A DNA stretch of 64,000 bases from contig JAISAO010000038.1 of NCBI GenBank assembly GCA_031266665.1, positions 34,796-98,795 on the forward strand, in the 5' to 3' direction. The stretch is from Propionibacteriaceae bacterium (GTDB lineage Bacteria > Actinomycetota > Actinomycetes > Propionibacteriales > Propionibacteriaceae). Position 1 is the first letter of the stretch. Each line of letters opens with the position of its first letter. Under the pieces are notes generated by a model that had not been told where the DNA came from, did not search any database, and was given only the letters and a program-made list of their open reading frames with translations. Positions 1 through 8,912 of this stretch are shown piece after piece. The position numbers and the translations under genes were made by a program.

Positions 1-1101
<1,101 letters not shown>

Positions 1102-1104
1102 GCC

Positions 1105-1509
1105 ATGGCCGAGAGTTTCAGCGTCGATGTGGTGGCGGCCGACCGCCGGGTCTGGCAGGGACGGGCGACCCAGGTGGTGGCGACCACGGTGACCGGCGAG
1201 ATCGGCATCTTGGCCCATCACATCCCGCTGATCGCCGCTCTGGCCCCGGGCCGGGCCGAGATCACGGTCGAAGACGGCCGCCGGATGGCGGTGGCGGTGG
1301 CGGGCGGCTTCCTGTCCGTGTCCGAGGGAGGGGAGACCACTATCATCAGCCCCTACGCCCAATTGGCGGACGAGATCTCGCTGGCCCAGGCCGAGCGGGA
1401 CCTGCGCCAGGTCCAGAAGGCGCGCGAGGACGGGGACCTATCGCTCGAGACCGAGCGCCGCTACCACCGGGCACTGGCCCAGGTGAGGGCGGCGGCCCGG
1501 AAGGTCTGA
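1105..1509 (+). CDS. atpC: F-type ATP synthase subunit epsilon
   Basis: Epsilon subunit (134 aa) of the F1 central stalk, which couples rotation and inhibits ATP hydrolysis. The N-terminal beta-sandwich is recognisable (VVAADRRVWQG, then GEIGILAHHIPLIAAL, and a GGFLSVSEGG strand), followed by a helical hairpin from about residue 90 (LAQAERDLRQVQKA). The length is typical of actinobacteria. It follows atpD by 3 bases and precedes the DUF2550 gene by 1 base, so the three are co-transcribed. Confidence 0.96.
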   Translation: MAESFSVDVVAADRRVWQGRATQVVATTVTGEIGILAHHIPLIAALAPGRAEITVEDGRRMAVAVAGGFLSVSEGGETTIISPYAQLADEISLAQAERDLRQVQKAREDGDLSLETERRYHRALAQVRAAARKV

Positions 1510-1510
1510 C

Positions 1511-1990
1511 ATGAATTGGTCCGAGTTCGCCCAGACGGTCTTGATCTTGTTGGTCTTGGCCGTCTTCGGCGGTCTCGTCTACCTGGTGTGGCGGCGGCGA
1601 CGACTGTGCGCCAGTCGCGGCGCCTTCGAGTGTTACAACCGCCGAGTCGGGGCCAGAGAGGCCGCCCGTTGGCAACACGGCGTCGTCCGCTATCAGGGCG
1701 ACGCCGTGGTTTGGTTTCCGTTGCTGGCCTTCGCCTTCAAGCCGCGCCATGTCATCCCCAGACTGCGGGTCAAGATCGGGCAGCGCCGCCGTCCGACCCT
1801 GATCGAACGGGCGCAACTATTCGAGGGCCAGTGCATCGTGCCGATCCAGCCGGGCGACGGCGGCGAGGCCTGCGACTGGGCCATGACCGAGGGCGCCGCC
1901 GACGGCCTGCTGGCCTGGGCCGAGGCCGCCCCCCCGGGCGAGGGCCAATACGGCCACACCGCCCCTCCCGGAGGCGGCGCCAAAGCCTGA
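1511..1990 (+). CDS. DUF2550 membrane protein
   Basis: Small protein of 159 aa with one N-terminal membrane segment (residues about 8-27, TVLILLVLAVFGGLVYLVW) followed by a basic stretch RRRRL and a soluble domain. Length, topology and position directly after atpC match the actinobacterial DUF2550 family, whose function is unknown. The start ATG lies 1 base after the atpC stop, so translation is probably coupled. The last 25 residues are Gly/Pro/Ala-rich and look disordered. Confidence 0.9.
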   Translation: MNWSEFAQTVLILLVLAVFGGLVYLVWRRRRLCASRGAFECYNRRVGAREAARWQHGVVRYQGDAVVWFPLLAFAFKPRHVIPRLRVKIGQRRRPTLIERAQLFEGQCIVPIQPGDGGEACDWAMTEGAADGLLAWAEAAPPGEGQYGHTAPPGGGAKA

Positions 1991-2050
1991 CCCTGACTGC
2001 CCCCTCCCATCATCAATCGCCGCCCTCTCCGTCACCTCGGCGTCGTCTGT

Positions 2051-2147
2051 CGTCATCCCGGACTTGATCCGGGATCTCGCCTGGTCTGTTTCGGTCATCT
2101 CGCCTCGTTTGTCCAGCGTCATCCCGGACTCGATCCGGGATCTCGCC
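2051..2147. repeat. Two direct copies of a 31-bp palindromic repeat
   Basis: Two copies (2051-2081 and 2117-2147) of a unit built on an inverted repeat atcccgga...tccgggat, differing at one base in the loop. They fill most of the 186-bp gap after the DUF2550 gene. They could act as terminator hairpins for the atp operon or be REP-like elements; there is no T-run. Confidence 0.8.
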
Positions 2148-2164
2148 CGCCCCTGAGTAAGGGT

Positions 2165-2170
2165 TAGGCT
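2165..2170 (+). promoter_or_regulatory. Predicted -10 (TAGGCT), leaderless start of the adenosyltransferase
   Basis: TAGGCT ends 6 nt before the ATG at 2177 and there is no purine-rich ribosome site, so transcription probably starts at or next to the start codon. Confidence 0.55.
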
Positions 2171-2176
2171 CGGGAC

Positions 2177-2782
2177 ATGGTGAGACTGACCCGGATTTAC
2201 ACCCGCACCGGCGACCGGGGCCAGACCCGGCTGGTCGATAATTCCCAGACCGCTAAGACGGACCCCAGGATCGAGGCCTACGGCACGGTGGACGAGCTCA
2301 ACGCCGTGCTCGGCCTGACGCTGACGGCCGCCCCGACCGAGGCGGTGGCCCAGGTCCTGGCCGTGATACAACAGGAGTTGTTCGACTTGGGGGCCGACCT
2401 GGCCCAACCGGTCGATCCCCAGGCCGAGACGGGCTCGTCCCTGCGCCTGACGGCGGCCCAGGTGGCCCGGTTGGAGGCCTGGTGCGACCAGTTCGGCGAC
2501 GGCCTGCCCCCACTGCGCTCCTTCGTCCTGCCGGGCGGGTCGCCCGTCGGCGCCTGGCTCCACCTGGCCCGGACGGTCTGCCGCCGGGCCGAGCGCCAAG
2601 CCTGGCGGGCGGTCGAGAGCCACGGTCTGGCGGGGGAGGGGGCCGCCCCCGGCGGTCTCAACCCCGAGGCCCTGACCTACCTCAACCGCCTGTCCGACCT
2701 GTTGTTCATCCTGTCGCGGGCGGTCACCGGCCCCGAACACGAGATCCTGTGGACCCCGGGCGGCCAGCGCCCCACCTTGTAG
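2177..2782 (+). CDS. Cob(I)alamin adenosyltransferase, PduO type
   Basis: ATP:cob(I)alamin adenosyltransferase of 201 aa, making adenosylcobalamin for B12-dependent mutases. The PduO-family N-terminus is clear: an IYTRTGDRGQTRL ATP-binding motif, then AYGTVDELNAVLG. The C-terminal helix carries the RRAERQAW and LNRLSDLLFILSR motifs of the active site. It is a five-helix bundle of normal length. It follows the atp/DUF2550 genes but has its own predicted promoter. The DNA downstream is interrupted by a restriction-modification unit on the other strand. Confidence 0.95.
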   Translation: MVRLTRIYTRTGDRGQTRLVDNSQTAKTDPRIEAYGTVDELNAVLGLTLTAAPTEAVAQVLAVIQQELFDLGADLAQPVDPQAETGSSLRLTAAQVARLEAWCDQFGDGLPPLRSFVLPGGSPVGAWLHLARTVCRRAERQAWRAVESHGLAGEGAAPGGLNPEALTYLNRLSDLLFILSRAVTGPEHEILWTPGGQRPTL

Positions 2783-2821
2783 AGGGCTTGGGCGAGCGGC
2801 TCATAATCCGCCTCGGAATCA

Positions 2822-3703
2822 TCAGCCGACGTCTCGGATTTGAGTCCCGAGACCATTGTCCGGCCTTCTTCCCCGGGGGCGGAGAGCGGTGCCCGACTGT
2901 TCCAGGAGGCCGCGCACGCGGGTGATCGAGTAGCCGGTCTCATTCGCTAACTGTCGGATGCTCTTGCCCGAGATGTACTGCCCTCTCAGGGTGTCCCCCA
3001 GTCGGTTGGCGAACTCGGCGTCCAAACGGACATTGGGGTCCAGTTTGGGCAGGCGGGCGATGCGTCCGCCCGTGTAGCCCCTGTGCTGTTGGCCGCGCGG
3101 CTCCACCTGTGGGTCCGCCTCGTCGCCCCACACCGTCCAGCCTGGTCGGGGGTAGCGGGCGAACATTTCCAGGTAAGGTCCCGGCGAGCAACTCTCGATC
3201 AAGTCGTACTGCTCGTCCGGTTTGCGCGAGTGCTCCCGCTTGCGCGTTTCGATCATGTTGACCTGGCTGCGAGCCGGGCCAAGGGTTCGCATGGATCCTC
3301 GGACGCCGAACAAGATCAACTCAGTGACATTCCTGAAGTAAAATCCCACTCCGCGACCGTCGGGGCCGCCATCTTTGCGACGCTTGGCCCAGACGATATT
3401 GGACACGTAGCGGAACCCCCACGATTCAAGGACCTTGAGACCGTCTACCAGGAGTGCGTTCGGCACCCAGAGATAGAGGTGGGCCTTATCGGCGGCTGCG
3501 GCGGCCACGTCGACAGCACAGATCTCTTCGAGCGATAGAGTTGAATACCGGTCCAGGCGACGATGCTCAGGTGCCACCTTGCCAGTGCGGTTGGTGAACC
3601 GCCACGGTGGGTCGGCTAGTATGGTTGCGAAGCCCCCCTCAACTCGCGGTAGAGGGGACGGTTCCGTCACCAACCGCAACGGTGTGGCCGTGATCGTCAT
3701 CAT
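2822..3703 (-). CDS. MT-A70 family DNA adenine methyltransferase with C-terminal HTH
   Basis: Predicted N6-adenine DNA methyltransferase (293 aa), the protective half of a restriction-modification pair. The MT-A70 core spans residues about 24-195: ILADPPWRF (catalytic DPPW), then LYLWVPN, a FRNVTELILFG strand, SRKPDEQYDLIE, and FARYPRPGWTVWGDE. The C-terminal quarter (about 225-285) is unlike the core and contains a helix-turn-helix (SIRQLANETGYSITRVRGLL) followed by a basic tail. This suggests the enzyme may also bind DNA as a regulator. The ATG at 3703 is 7 nt after a predicted -10, so the message is probably leaderless. It lies 48 bases downstream of the endonuclease gene, on the same strand. 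Confidence 0.85.
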   Translation of the reverse strand: MMTITATPLRLVTEPSPLPRVEGGFATILADPPWRFTNRTGKVAPEHRRLDRYSTLSLEEICAVDVAAAAADKAHLYLWVPNALLVDGLKVLESWGFRYVSNIVWAKRRKDGGPDGRGVGFYFRNVTELILFGVRGSMRTLGPARSQVNMIETRKREHSRKPDEQYDLIESCSPGPYLEMFARYPRPGWTVWGDEADPQVEPRGQQHRGYTGGRIARLPKLDPNVRLDAEFANRLGDTLRGQYISGKSIRQLANETGYSITRVRGLLEQSGTALRPRGRRPDNGLGTQIRDVG

Positions 3704-3710
3704 GCTCGTA

Positions 3711-3751
3711 ACCGTACCATTAAAGATCTAGTTCGTCAAAGTAGATCTTTA
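3711..3751 (-). promoter_or_regulatory. Methyltransferase promoter embedded in an AGATCT palindrome
   Basis: The 48-bp gap between endonuclease and methyltransferase holds a perfect inverted repeat with 10-bp arms (3721-3730 and 3742-3751) and an 11-bp spacer; each arm contains AGATCT. On the minus strand TTGACG (3739-3734) and TACGGT (3716-3711) form -35 and -10 elements 17 bp apart. The -35 sits in the palindrome spacer and one arm lies between -35 and -10. If AGATCT or RGATCY is the recognition site, methylation here would tie methyltransferase expression to modification state. The arms may equally be an HTH operator. Confidence 0.65.
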
Positions 3752-4468
3752 CTACCGATTTCTATCATTGTCGCGCTGAGTCTGCCAGCGCTGCCAGGTG
3801 CGCTCGCAGATCGCCACGGCCAAGACGGGACAGCCGCCGGCGTCTCCACGTTGCAATCGTGGCAAAAGCTTCTTCGTATTGGTCGTGGTTGACGTACTCA
3901 GCACTTTCTTGGCCTCATCCTCGCTTAGGCCGGCTTCTATACGAATAAAATGGCCGAGCGCCCTAAGGTCATCGACGGTGCGGGTGATGAGGATCGCACC
4001 GTCAATGAGTCCGGCCTCGTAGAGCGACCTGTAAGCCGCCAGATCTCGGTCGAGATTCCCGTCTTTGGCGTTCCATTCCAGGTCCAGCGCTATACGGCCG
4101 TAAACGTTGTCCACCTTGTAACCCTCGTTGGCCACGCTTGATTCTTCGATGCGAATTTCGGTTTCCCCGGCATCGGCGAACGGCATGAGACGAAGCACGA
4201 GTTTGATTTCTGTGTCAACCCTGGCCTCTCGCCATCCCCGCTGGCGAAACGCATGATTCAACCGTTTGGCCAGTCCTGACTCCTCGCCCCCGGGTAGAAT
4301 CAGATCGTTGTCGACCAATTCGAATTCGTTCAGAACCGCCATCACTTGAGTAAAGGCCACTTCATTAGTGGCCCGGAGGATTAAAGCCGCGTTGCGCGTC
4401 TCGAAGAACTCGTAACGAACAAAGACGTCCACTGGTACGGCTGCCTCGAAGGAGGTGGTCAAGTCCAT
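3752..4468 (-). CDS. BglII/BstYI-like type II restriction endonuclease (predicted)
   Basis: Protein of 238 aa that resembles the BglII/BstYI restriction endonuclease family in its central region: KVDNVYGRIALDLEWNAKDG, followed by a helix with DLAAYRSLYEAGLIDGAILITRT. The spaced acidic residues and the LDLEWN strand would be the PD-(D/E)XK-like active site, although the usual final Lys or Gln appears to be Asn. Family members cut A/GATCT or R/GATCY. The adjacent adenine methyltransferase and AGATCT sites in the shared gap fit this. It is transcribed first, with the methyltransferase downstream. Family assignment is from recall of motifs, not a search. Confidence 0.7.
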   Translation of the reverse strand: MDLTTSFEAAVPVDVFVRYEFFETRNAALILRATNEVAFTQVMAVLNEFELVDNDLILPGGEESGLAKRLNHAFRQRGWREARVDTEIKLVLRLMPFADAGETEIRIEESSVANEGYKVDNVYGRIALDLEWNAKDGNLDRDLAAYRSLYEAGLIDGAILITRTVDDLRALGHFIRIEAGLSEDEAKKVLSTSTTTNTKKLLPRLQRGDAGGCPVLAVAICERTWQRWQTQRDNDRNR

Positions 4469-4705
4469 GGTGCCACCCTACCGTCGACACTCGGTCAGAC
4501 GATGTCCTCGCTTTACTACCTGAAGCGCAACGTCTCCCTGGTATGAGGTGGTCGAAACCCAGGACGGGAAAGTGTTGCAGTGGCTTCAAGGTACAAGCAG
4601 GTCGGACACTGTGGCGGGGAAGTGGCCCCGGCCCTGGTCGACTCACGCCTGGTCAAGGCCAGTGGGGAAGCAGCATAGGGGGCGCGGCTGTGGCAGGGTA
4701 GACCC

Positions 4706-5368
4706 GTGAGAGCGAGAATCCTGCCCCTGCTGGCCGTCGCGGCCTGCCTGCTGGCCGCCTGCGCCCAGGGCGACCCTAACACCGGCCCGAGTTCTGACGG
4801 CCAGTCCGGCCAGCCGACGACCTGCCAGTACAACGTCTCCGGCCAGGCCGCCAAACCGGTCGACCCGCCGCCGGTGGCGGACATCCCCACCAGCGGCCTG
4901 ACCACGGTGACCCTGCGGTTGAGCCAAGGGCCGGTGACGATCGAGCTGGACCGGGGCCACGCCCCCTGCGCCGTCAACTCCTTCCTCTCCTTGCTCCAAC
5001 AGGGCTACTACACAGACACCACCTGCCATCGGGTGACCACCAACGGCATCTTCGTCCTGCAGTGCGGCGACCCCTCGGCCACCGGCCGGGGCGGCCCGGG
5101 CTACAGCTACGCCGACGAGGTCTACTCCGACGACTCTTACCCGGCCGGCACGGTGGCGATGGCCAACGCCGGCCCCGACACCAACGGCTCCCAGTTCTTC
5201 CTGGTCTACCTGGACAGCCCGCTGAACCCGGACTACACCGTCCTGGGCCACATGGACGCGGCCTCAACCACCCTGGTGGCCGGCATCGGCGCCCAAGGCA
5301 CAGTCGAGGGCGATGCCGACGGCGCCCCCAAGCAAACCGTCGCCATCGAGGGCTACTCAATGGGCTGA
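4706..5368 (+). CDS. Lipoprotein cyclophilin-type peptidyl-prolyl isomerase
   Basis: Predicted exported foldase of 220 aa. Residues 1-19 form a lipoprotein signal peptide with lipobox LLAAC (Cys 19), followed by a short polar linker. The cyclophilin domain covers about 68-218: VTIELDRGHAPCAVNSFLSLLQQGYY, HRV, QCGDPSATGRGGPGY, GTVAMANAGPDTNGSQFFLVY and YTVLGHMD. It should catalyse proline isomerisation in secreted proteins at the outer face of the membrane. The start is GTG. The gene stands alone between the restriction-modification unit and the kinase module. Confidence 0.92.
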   Translation: MRARILPLLAVAACLLAACAQGDPNTGPSSDGQSGQPTTCQYNVSGQAAKPVDPPPVADIPTSGLTTVTLRLSQGPVTIELDRGHAPCAVNSFLSLLQQGYYTDTTCHRVTTNGIFVLQCGDPSATGRGGPGYSYADEVYSDDSYPAGTVAMANAGPDTNGSQFFLVYLDSPLNPDYTVLGHMDAASTTLVAGIGAQGTVEGDADGAPKQTVAIEGYSMG

Positions 5369-5422
5369 CCGCCCCGCAATCTTGATCAGCGCCCCGGAGA
5401 CCGCCTGCTCACGCCAGCGACA

Positions 5423-5483
5423 CTGGCCGCCGGGCGGTGTGGGAACCGAAACTGTCTGCCGGTCCAGCTATTCTCACAGCAGG
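5423..5483. repeat. 61-bp dispersed intergenic repeat, copy 1
   Basis: This segment closely matches 63553-63613, sharing ctggccgccgg, gtggg, accgaaa and a tcacagcag end, with scattered substitutions. It lies between the isomerase gene and the 3' end of the kinase gene. Both copies are in short gaps next to gene ends, so this is a dispersed intergenic element. Confidence 0.7.
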
Positions 5484-5490
5484 CGGGCCT

Positions 5491-6330
5491 TCAAGCAGAC
5501 TGTGATGCGGTCGCCTGTAAAATCGCCTGCTCCAAATGCTTCCCGAGGCTGACCGCCCGCGCCAGTTTATCGCTTCCAGACACCGCGTAGAACACCGGTC
5601 TTCGGTACTCGACGATAATGTCATCCGCCATGCCCGCCTCTCCCAGCAGCTGCGCGGCGGACACAATTCGCGTGGGGCTCAGACGAAGTTGTGTTTGAGT
5701 CGGCGCTGGCTGACGGAACACCGTGACTATTTCGCTGGCCACCTCGGCGGGCGAGGCGTCGGACGTGTCTATCACAAGCTGGTAGTGTCGAAGGTCGGAT
5801 ATATCGACGCCATAGGTGTCGATGAACCGACGAATTTCACTCTCAGATCTCTTCCTCAGCCCCGAGGCCACCTCATCGAGTGAGTCGTATGATTCAACGT
5901 CTGTCGCCGCTCGTAGCAGCACCCTTTGGGCCGCCACCGACGGATCCACGACCAATCGGACGCGCACCGCGTTCTTCACAAAATGCCAAGCCATGCGTGA
6001 GTCAAAAATCACTGGCGTTTTCGACTCACGGGCCAGTTTGACTGTTGTGGAGTCGATTTTGTCGTCTATCGTCGGATCCGACTCTGCGACATAATTGGCG
6101 TCAAGCGCAGACATGCTCAGCGACCGCGCGATCGAGCGGTGGATGTCTCCAGTGTTTAGGATATTCATATTCAACTTCGCGGAAATAAGGCGTGCGACTG
6201 TGCTCTTGCCACTGCCAAGATCCCCCGAGATAGTCAGATGGACGACGTGATCTGATGACGGCGATAGCGGAGCTTGCTCTTTAATGTGAGCATTGCTCGG
6301 TCTCTCGTGTGTGGCCACTAGCATCGTCAC
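5491..6330 (-). CDS. Cytidylate-kinase-like P-loop kinase with a C-terminal extra domain
   Basis: Protein of 279 aa with a nucleoside-monophosphate-kinase fold. Walker A is GDLGSGKST (about 35-43), followed by an LNTGDIHRSIA substrate helix and a lid-like arginine-rich segment (LRKRSESEIRRF). Homology to cytidylate kinases ends near residue 205. A separate tail of about 65 residues follows, with IIVEYRRPVFYAVSGSDKLARA, which faintly recalls ParB-like folds; I cannot name it. Start is GTG at 6330, or ATG at 6324. The GTG overlaps the stop of the upstream gene by 4 bases, so the two are translationally coupled. Substrate unknown. Lower GC than its neighbours hints at acquisition. Confidence 0.7.
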   Translation of the reverse strand: MTMLVATHERPSNAHIKEQAPLSPSSDHVVHLTISGDLGSGKSTVARLISAKLNMNILNTGDIHRSIARSLSMSALDANYVAESDPTIDDKIDSTTVKLARESKTPVIFDSRMAWHFVKNAVRVRLVVDPSVAAQRVLLRAATDVESYDSLDEVASGLRKRSESEIRRFIDTYGVDISDLRHYQLVIDTSDASPAEVASEIVTVFRQPAPTQTQLRLSPTRIVSAAQLLGEAGMADDIIVEYRRPVFYAVSGSDKLARAVSLGKHLEQAILQATASQSA

Positions 6331-6809
6331 GGTAAGTCGTCGCTGTGGGTTGATGATCTGTGGGGGAACTGGTCCAGTGCGTCCAAAATGTCGTCAATTA
6401 TGGGGTCCCCCTGACCGCTCACCGAGACTCCATCAATGACTCCGTACGCCCGGAACAGGCTGTTTTCTCTGGGGTTGAGCAGGATTAACTCGCCGTCCTC
6501 ATATCCGCCGAAGAGCATGAGAAGAGCCCCTCTTCTCTCAATGGACCGCTGTATGAACTGAGCCGTCTCAGGGGAAACACCCTCCACGTTGAGCTCCGCA
6601 TAACCGTTTTCGGAGTCGACCTGGTAAAAGAAGAACCCGTTGTTGCTGGACTCCACGGTGAGTGTTGTGTTCGGGCGGCCCCCCGGCGCGAACATTGTTG
6701 AGATGAGGCTGAAGAGAAAGTCATCGGCTTCCTGAACTGTGTCAGCGACAAACAGTAATGCGCCATCCTCGGAGTTGAGCGACACATTGTGCATGGCGAG
6801 GTCAGTCAT
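6327..6809 (-). CDS. Unknown protein, partner of the P-loop kinase
   Basis: Protein of 160 aa that I do not recognise. It is acidic and soluble, with no signal peptide or membrane segment. It shows alternating strands and helices (ALLFVADTVQEADDFLFSLI, GFFFYQVDSENGYAELNVEG, ALLMLFGGYEDGELILLN). It is the first gene of a two-gene operon and overlaps the kinase start by 4 bases, so the products probably act together. Base composition is less GC-rich than flanking genes. Confidence 0.6.
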   Translation of the reverse strand: MTDLAMHNVSLNSEDGALLFVADTVQEADDFLFSLISTMFAPGGRPNTTLTVESSNNGFFFYQVDSENGYAELNVEGVSPETAQFIQRSIERRGALLMLFGGYEDGELILLNPRENSLFRAYGVIDGVSVSGQGDPIIDDILDALDQFPHRSSTHSDDLP

Positions 6810-6920
6810 CGGCGCACGCCGCCCCGCTGTGTGATTGGTTTCAAGTGGTCACCGATCATAAGATCATTCTACCTGTCGGCAGTTCGCGTTGGGGACACCG
6901 CACCAGACCGCCCGAGGGGA

Positions 6921-7709
6921 CTACTGGTCGGCCGCCACAAAATCGGTCAGCGCTTTCAGGAAGGCCTCCGGTTGGTCGGTGTGGACCCAGTGGCCGGCGG
7001 CGGGGATGACTTGGAGGCGGTGGCGGGGGAAGAGTTGGCCCATGCGGGCGTGGGACTGGGGCGGGATGTGGTCCGAGTCGCCGCCGGCCAGCCATAGGAC
7101 CGGTCCGAGGTAGGGCGGGAGCGGGCCGGGATCGGGCCAATCCATGATTTGGTCCAGGTCGCGGGCTAGGACCGGCAGGTTGAAGCGCCAGCCGCCGCCG
7201 GTCGGCCTCTGGCGGTAGCCGGCCAGTAGGAATTGGCGCGTGCGCGGGTCCGGCGCCACAGCCGTCAAGGCCTGGTCGGCCCGCTGGCGGGAGGACAGGG
7301 CGGCCGGGTCCAAGCGCAGCATGGTTTGGGCCAGGCGGGCCAGGCCGGGGTCCGGGGTGGGCCAGGGGGCGGCGTCTACCACCACCAGGCGGCGGACCAG
7401 TGTGGGCTGGGCCAGGGCCGTCAGCATGGCCGTTTTGCCGCCCATCGAGTGGCCCACCAAGGTGATGTCGTCCGAGCCAAGGCCGGCCAACTCGGCGGCC
7501 ACGGCCCGGGCCATGTCGCAGTGGCTGAAATGGTCGCTCCAGGGCGACCGGCCGTGATTGGGCAGATCGACCAATAAGCTGGCGGCTGGCTCCAGCCGCC
7601 GGGCCACCGAACGCCAGTTGCGGCCCTGGCCGAACAGGCCGTGGCAGAAGACGTGGCGCGTCGGCCCTGAGCCCAGGGCGGTGGTGTGCAACGGCCCGAC
7701 CGCTGTCAC
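6921..7709 (-). CDS. Alpha/beta-fold hydrolase
   Basis: Predicted esterase or lipase-like hydrolase of 262 aa in the cytoplasm. It has the HGLFGQGRNW oxyanion segment, a nucleophile elbow GHSMGGKTA (Ser about 94), a likely acid in WLAGGDSDHI and a catalytic His in AAGHWVHTDQPEAF. Architecture resembles the YbfF/Abhd11 group of acyl hydrolases. The substrate cannot be read from sequence. Its start overlaps the stop of the upstream 91-aa gene by 4 bases (ATGA), so the two are coupled. Confidence 0.9.
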   Translation of the reverse strand: MTAVGPLHTTALGSGPTRHVFCHGLFGQGRNWRSVARRLEPAASLLVDLPNHGRSPWSDHFSHCDMARAVAAELAGLGSDDITLVGHSMGGKTAMLTALAQPTLVRRLVVVDAAPWPTPDPGLARLAQTMLRLDPAALSSRQRADQALTAVAPDPRTRQFLLAGYRQRPTGGGWRFNLPVLARDLDQIMDWPDPGPLPPYLGPVLWLAGGDSDHIPPQSHARMGQLFPRHRLQVIPAAGHWVHTDQPEAFLKALTDFVAADQ

Positions 7710-7981
7710 AGGCGGCGCTCCCAGCAGGCGGTGTGCCAGTGGCGGCGGTCATCGACCGCCCGCTCCACCCCCAGCGCCGGGGTGTCGGGCCAGACCACCA
7801 GGTGGGGGGTGCCGGCGGCGATGAGTTGGGCGCAGCCGGGGCAGCGGTAGGCCTTGAGCGCGCTCGCCCCGGACATGGGGCGGACGATCCAGCGGCCGTC
7901 GGCCTTGAGGTCGGCCCGGGCCAGGCTGGACTGGGACAACGGGCGCGGGGCCGCCAGATGCTTGGACTGGCGGCGGGACAT
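7706..7981 (-). CDS. Conserved actinobacterial 91-aa protein, possible zinc binding
   Basis: Small basic protein with a CPGC pair (about residues 48-51) and later H-T-A-C (HWHTACWERRL), which together could bind a metal. Similar short proteins are often annotated loosely as ATP/GTP-binding in actinobacteria beside nucS. The function is unknown. The ATG at 7981 lies 7 nt after a TAGAAT -10, so it is likely leaderless. It is co-transcribed with the hydrolase and divergent from nucS. Confidence 0.75.
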   Translation of the reverse strand: MSRRQSKHLAAPRPLSQSSLARADLKADGRWIVRPMSGASALKAYRCPGCAQLIAAGTPHLVVWPDTPALGVERAVDDRRHWHTACWERRL

Positions 7982-7988
7982 GACGGCG

Positions 7989-7994
7989 ATTCTA
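7989..7994 (-). promoter_or_regulatory. Predicted -10 (TAGAAT) of the 91-aa gene and hydrolase
   Basis: On the minus strand TAGAAT ends 7 nt before the ATG at 7981. It lies in the 204-bp divergent gap before nucS. Confidence 0.55.
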
Positions 7995-8185
7995 GTGCGC
8001 CTGGGCGATCAGAACTCCGGTGAAGGGGCCGAGCGTCGCCTCCCGGGGTGGCTAACGGTTGGGGGCCAGGGCTTGTTCTCACGCCCAGACGGCACTGGTT
8101 AAATCTTGGACTACTCTGTCCCCGGCGGCCGACCGGCCGTTCCCCCCGGCGGCGCCCGTCGGCGGTCCAGTCAGAGCGAGGCAGT

Positions 8186-8881
8186 ATGCGCTTGGTCATC
8201 GCCCGTTGCCAGGTCGACTACACCGGCAAGCTGACGGCCCATCTGCCGCTGGCCACCCGGCTGATCCTGGTCAAGGCCGACGGCTCGGTCCAAATCCACG
8301 CCGACGACAAGGCCTACAAGCCGCTCAACTGGATGGCCGCGCCCTGTGTCATGACGACCGAGCCGGTGGCGCTCCAGGACGGCCTGCCGGCCGAGATCAG
8401 CCAGGTCTGGCGGGTGCGCAACGCCGCCGGCGACAACCTGCGCATCGCCATCGCCGAGATTGTCGACCAGTTGAGCCACGACCTCGGGGTCGAGCCGGGG
8501 TTGAGCAAGGACGGGGTGGAGAAGCATCTACAGGAGTTGTTGGCTCTCAATCCCCAGGCCATTCGCCCCGGTCTCGCTCTGGTGCGGCGCGAGTACCCCA
8601 CCGCCATCGGCCCGGTCGATCTGCTCTGCCGCGATGCCGCCGGGGCCTACGTGGCGGTCGAGATCAAACGCCGGGGCGAGATCGACGGGGTGGAGCAGTT
8701 GACCCGCTACCTCGACCTGCTGCGGCGCGACCAACTGTTGGGCGCGGTCGAGGGGATCTTCGTGGCCCAGCGGATCAAGCCCCAGGCCAAGGTGGTGGCG
8801 ACCGACCGGGGGATCGCCTGCGTCACGGTCGACTATGACGAGTTGCGCGGCCTCGACCACCCGGACGAACGTCTGTTCTGA
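8186..8881 (+). CDS. nucS: Mismatch-specific endonuclease NucS
   Basis: NucS/EndoMS (231 aa) cuts both strands at mismatches and provides non-canonical mismatch repair in actinobacteria and some archaea that lack MutS/MutL. The N-terminal domain begins [16 protein letters not shown]. The C-terminal nuclease domain shows GPVDLLCRD (catalytic Asp) and [22 protein letters not shown] (E-x-K). The sliding-clamp tail is probably the final [10 protein letters not shown] chose ATG 8186 over the longer frame because it has a GCGAGG ribosome site and gives the family length. Confidence 0.96.
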   Translation: MRLVIARCQVDYTGKLTAHLPLATRLILVKADGSVQIHADDKAYKPLNWMAAPCVMTTEPVALQDGLPAEISQVWRVRNAAGDNLRIAIAEIVDQLSHDLGVEPGLSKDGVEKHLQELLALNPQAIRPGLALVRREYPTAIGPVDLLCRDAAGAYVAVEIKRRGEIDGVEQLTRYLDLLRRDQLLGAVEGIFVAQRIKPQAKVVATDRGIACVTVDYDELRGLDHPDERLF

Positions 8882-8912
8882 ACCTCAGCCGGACGTCTGT
8901 TCTGAACCTCAG
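8870..8912. repeat. Short tandem duplication at convergent gene ends
   Basis: A 19-bp block at 8870-8888 recurs at 8894-8912 (period 24). The duplication spans the nucS stop and the end of the converging DivIVA-like gene, so the two gene ends share sequence. Confidence 0.8.

Noticed and set aside
1371..5850. AGATCT sites elsewhere as evidence of avoidance or regulation
   Set aside because: AGATCT also occurs near 1375, 3520, 4041 and 5845 inside genes, so the motif is not rare; only the paired palindrome is special.
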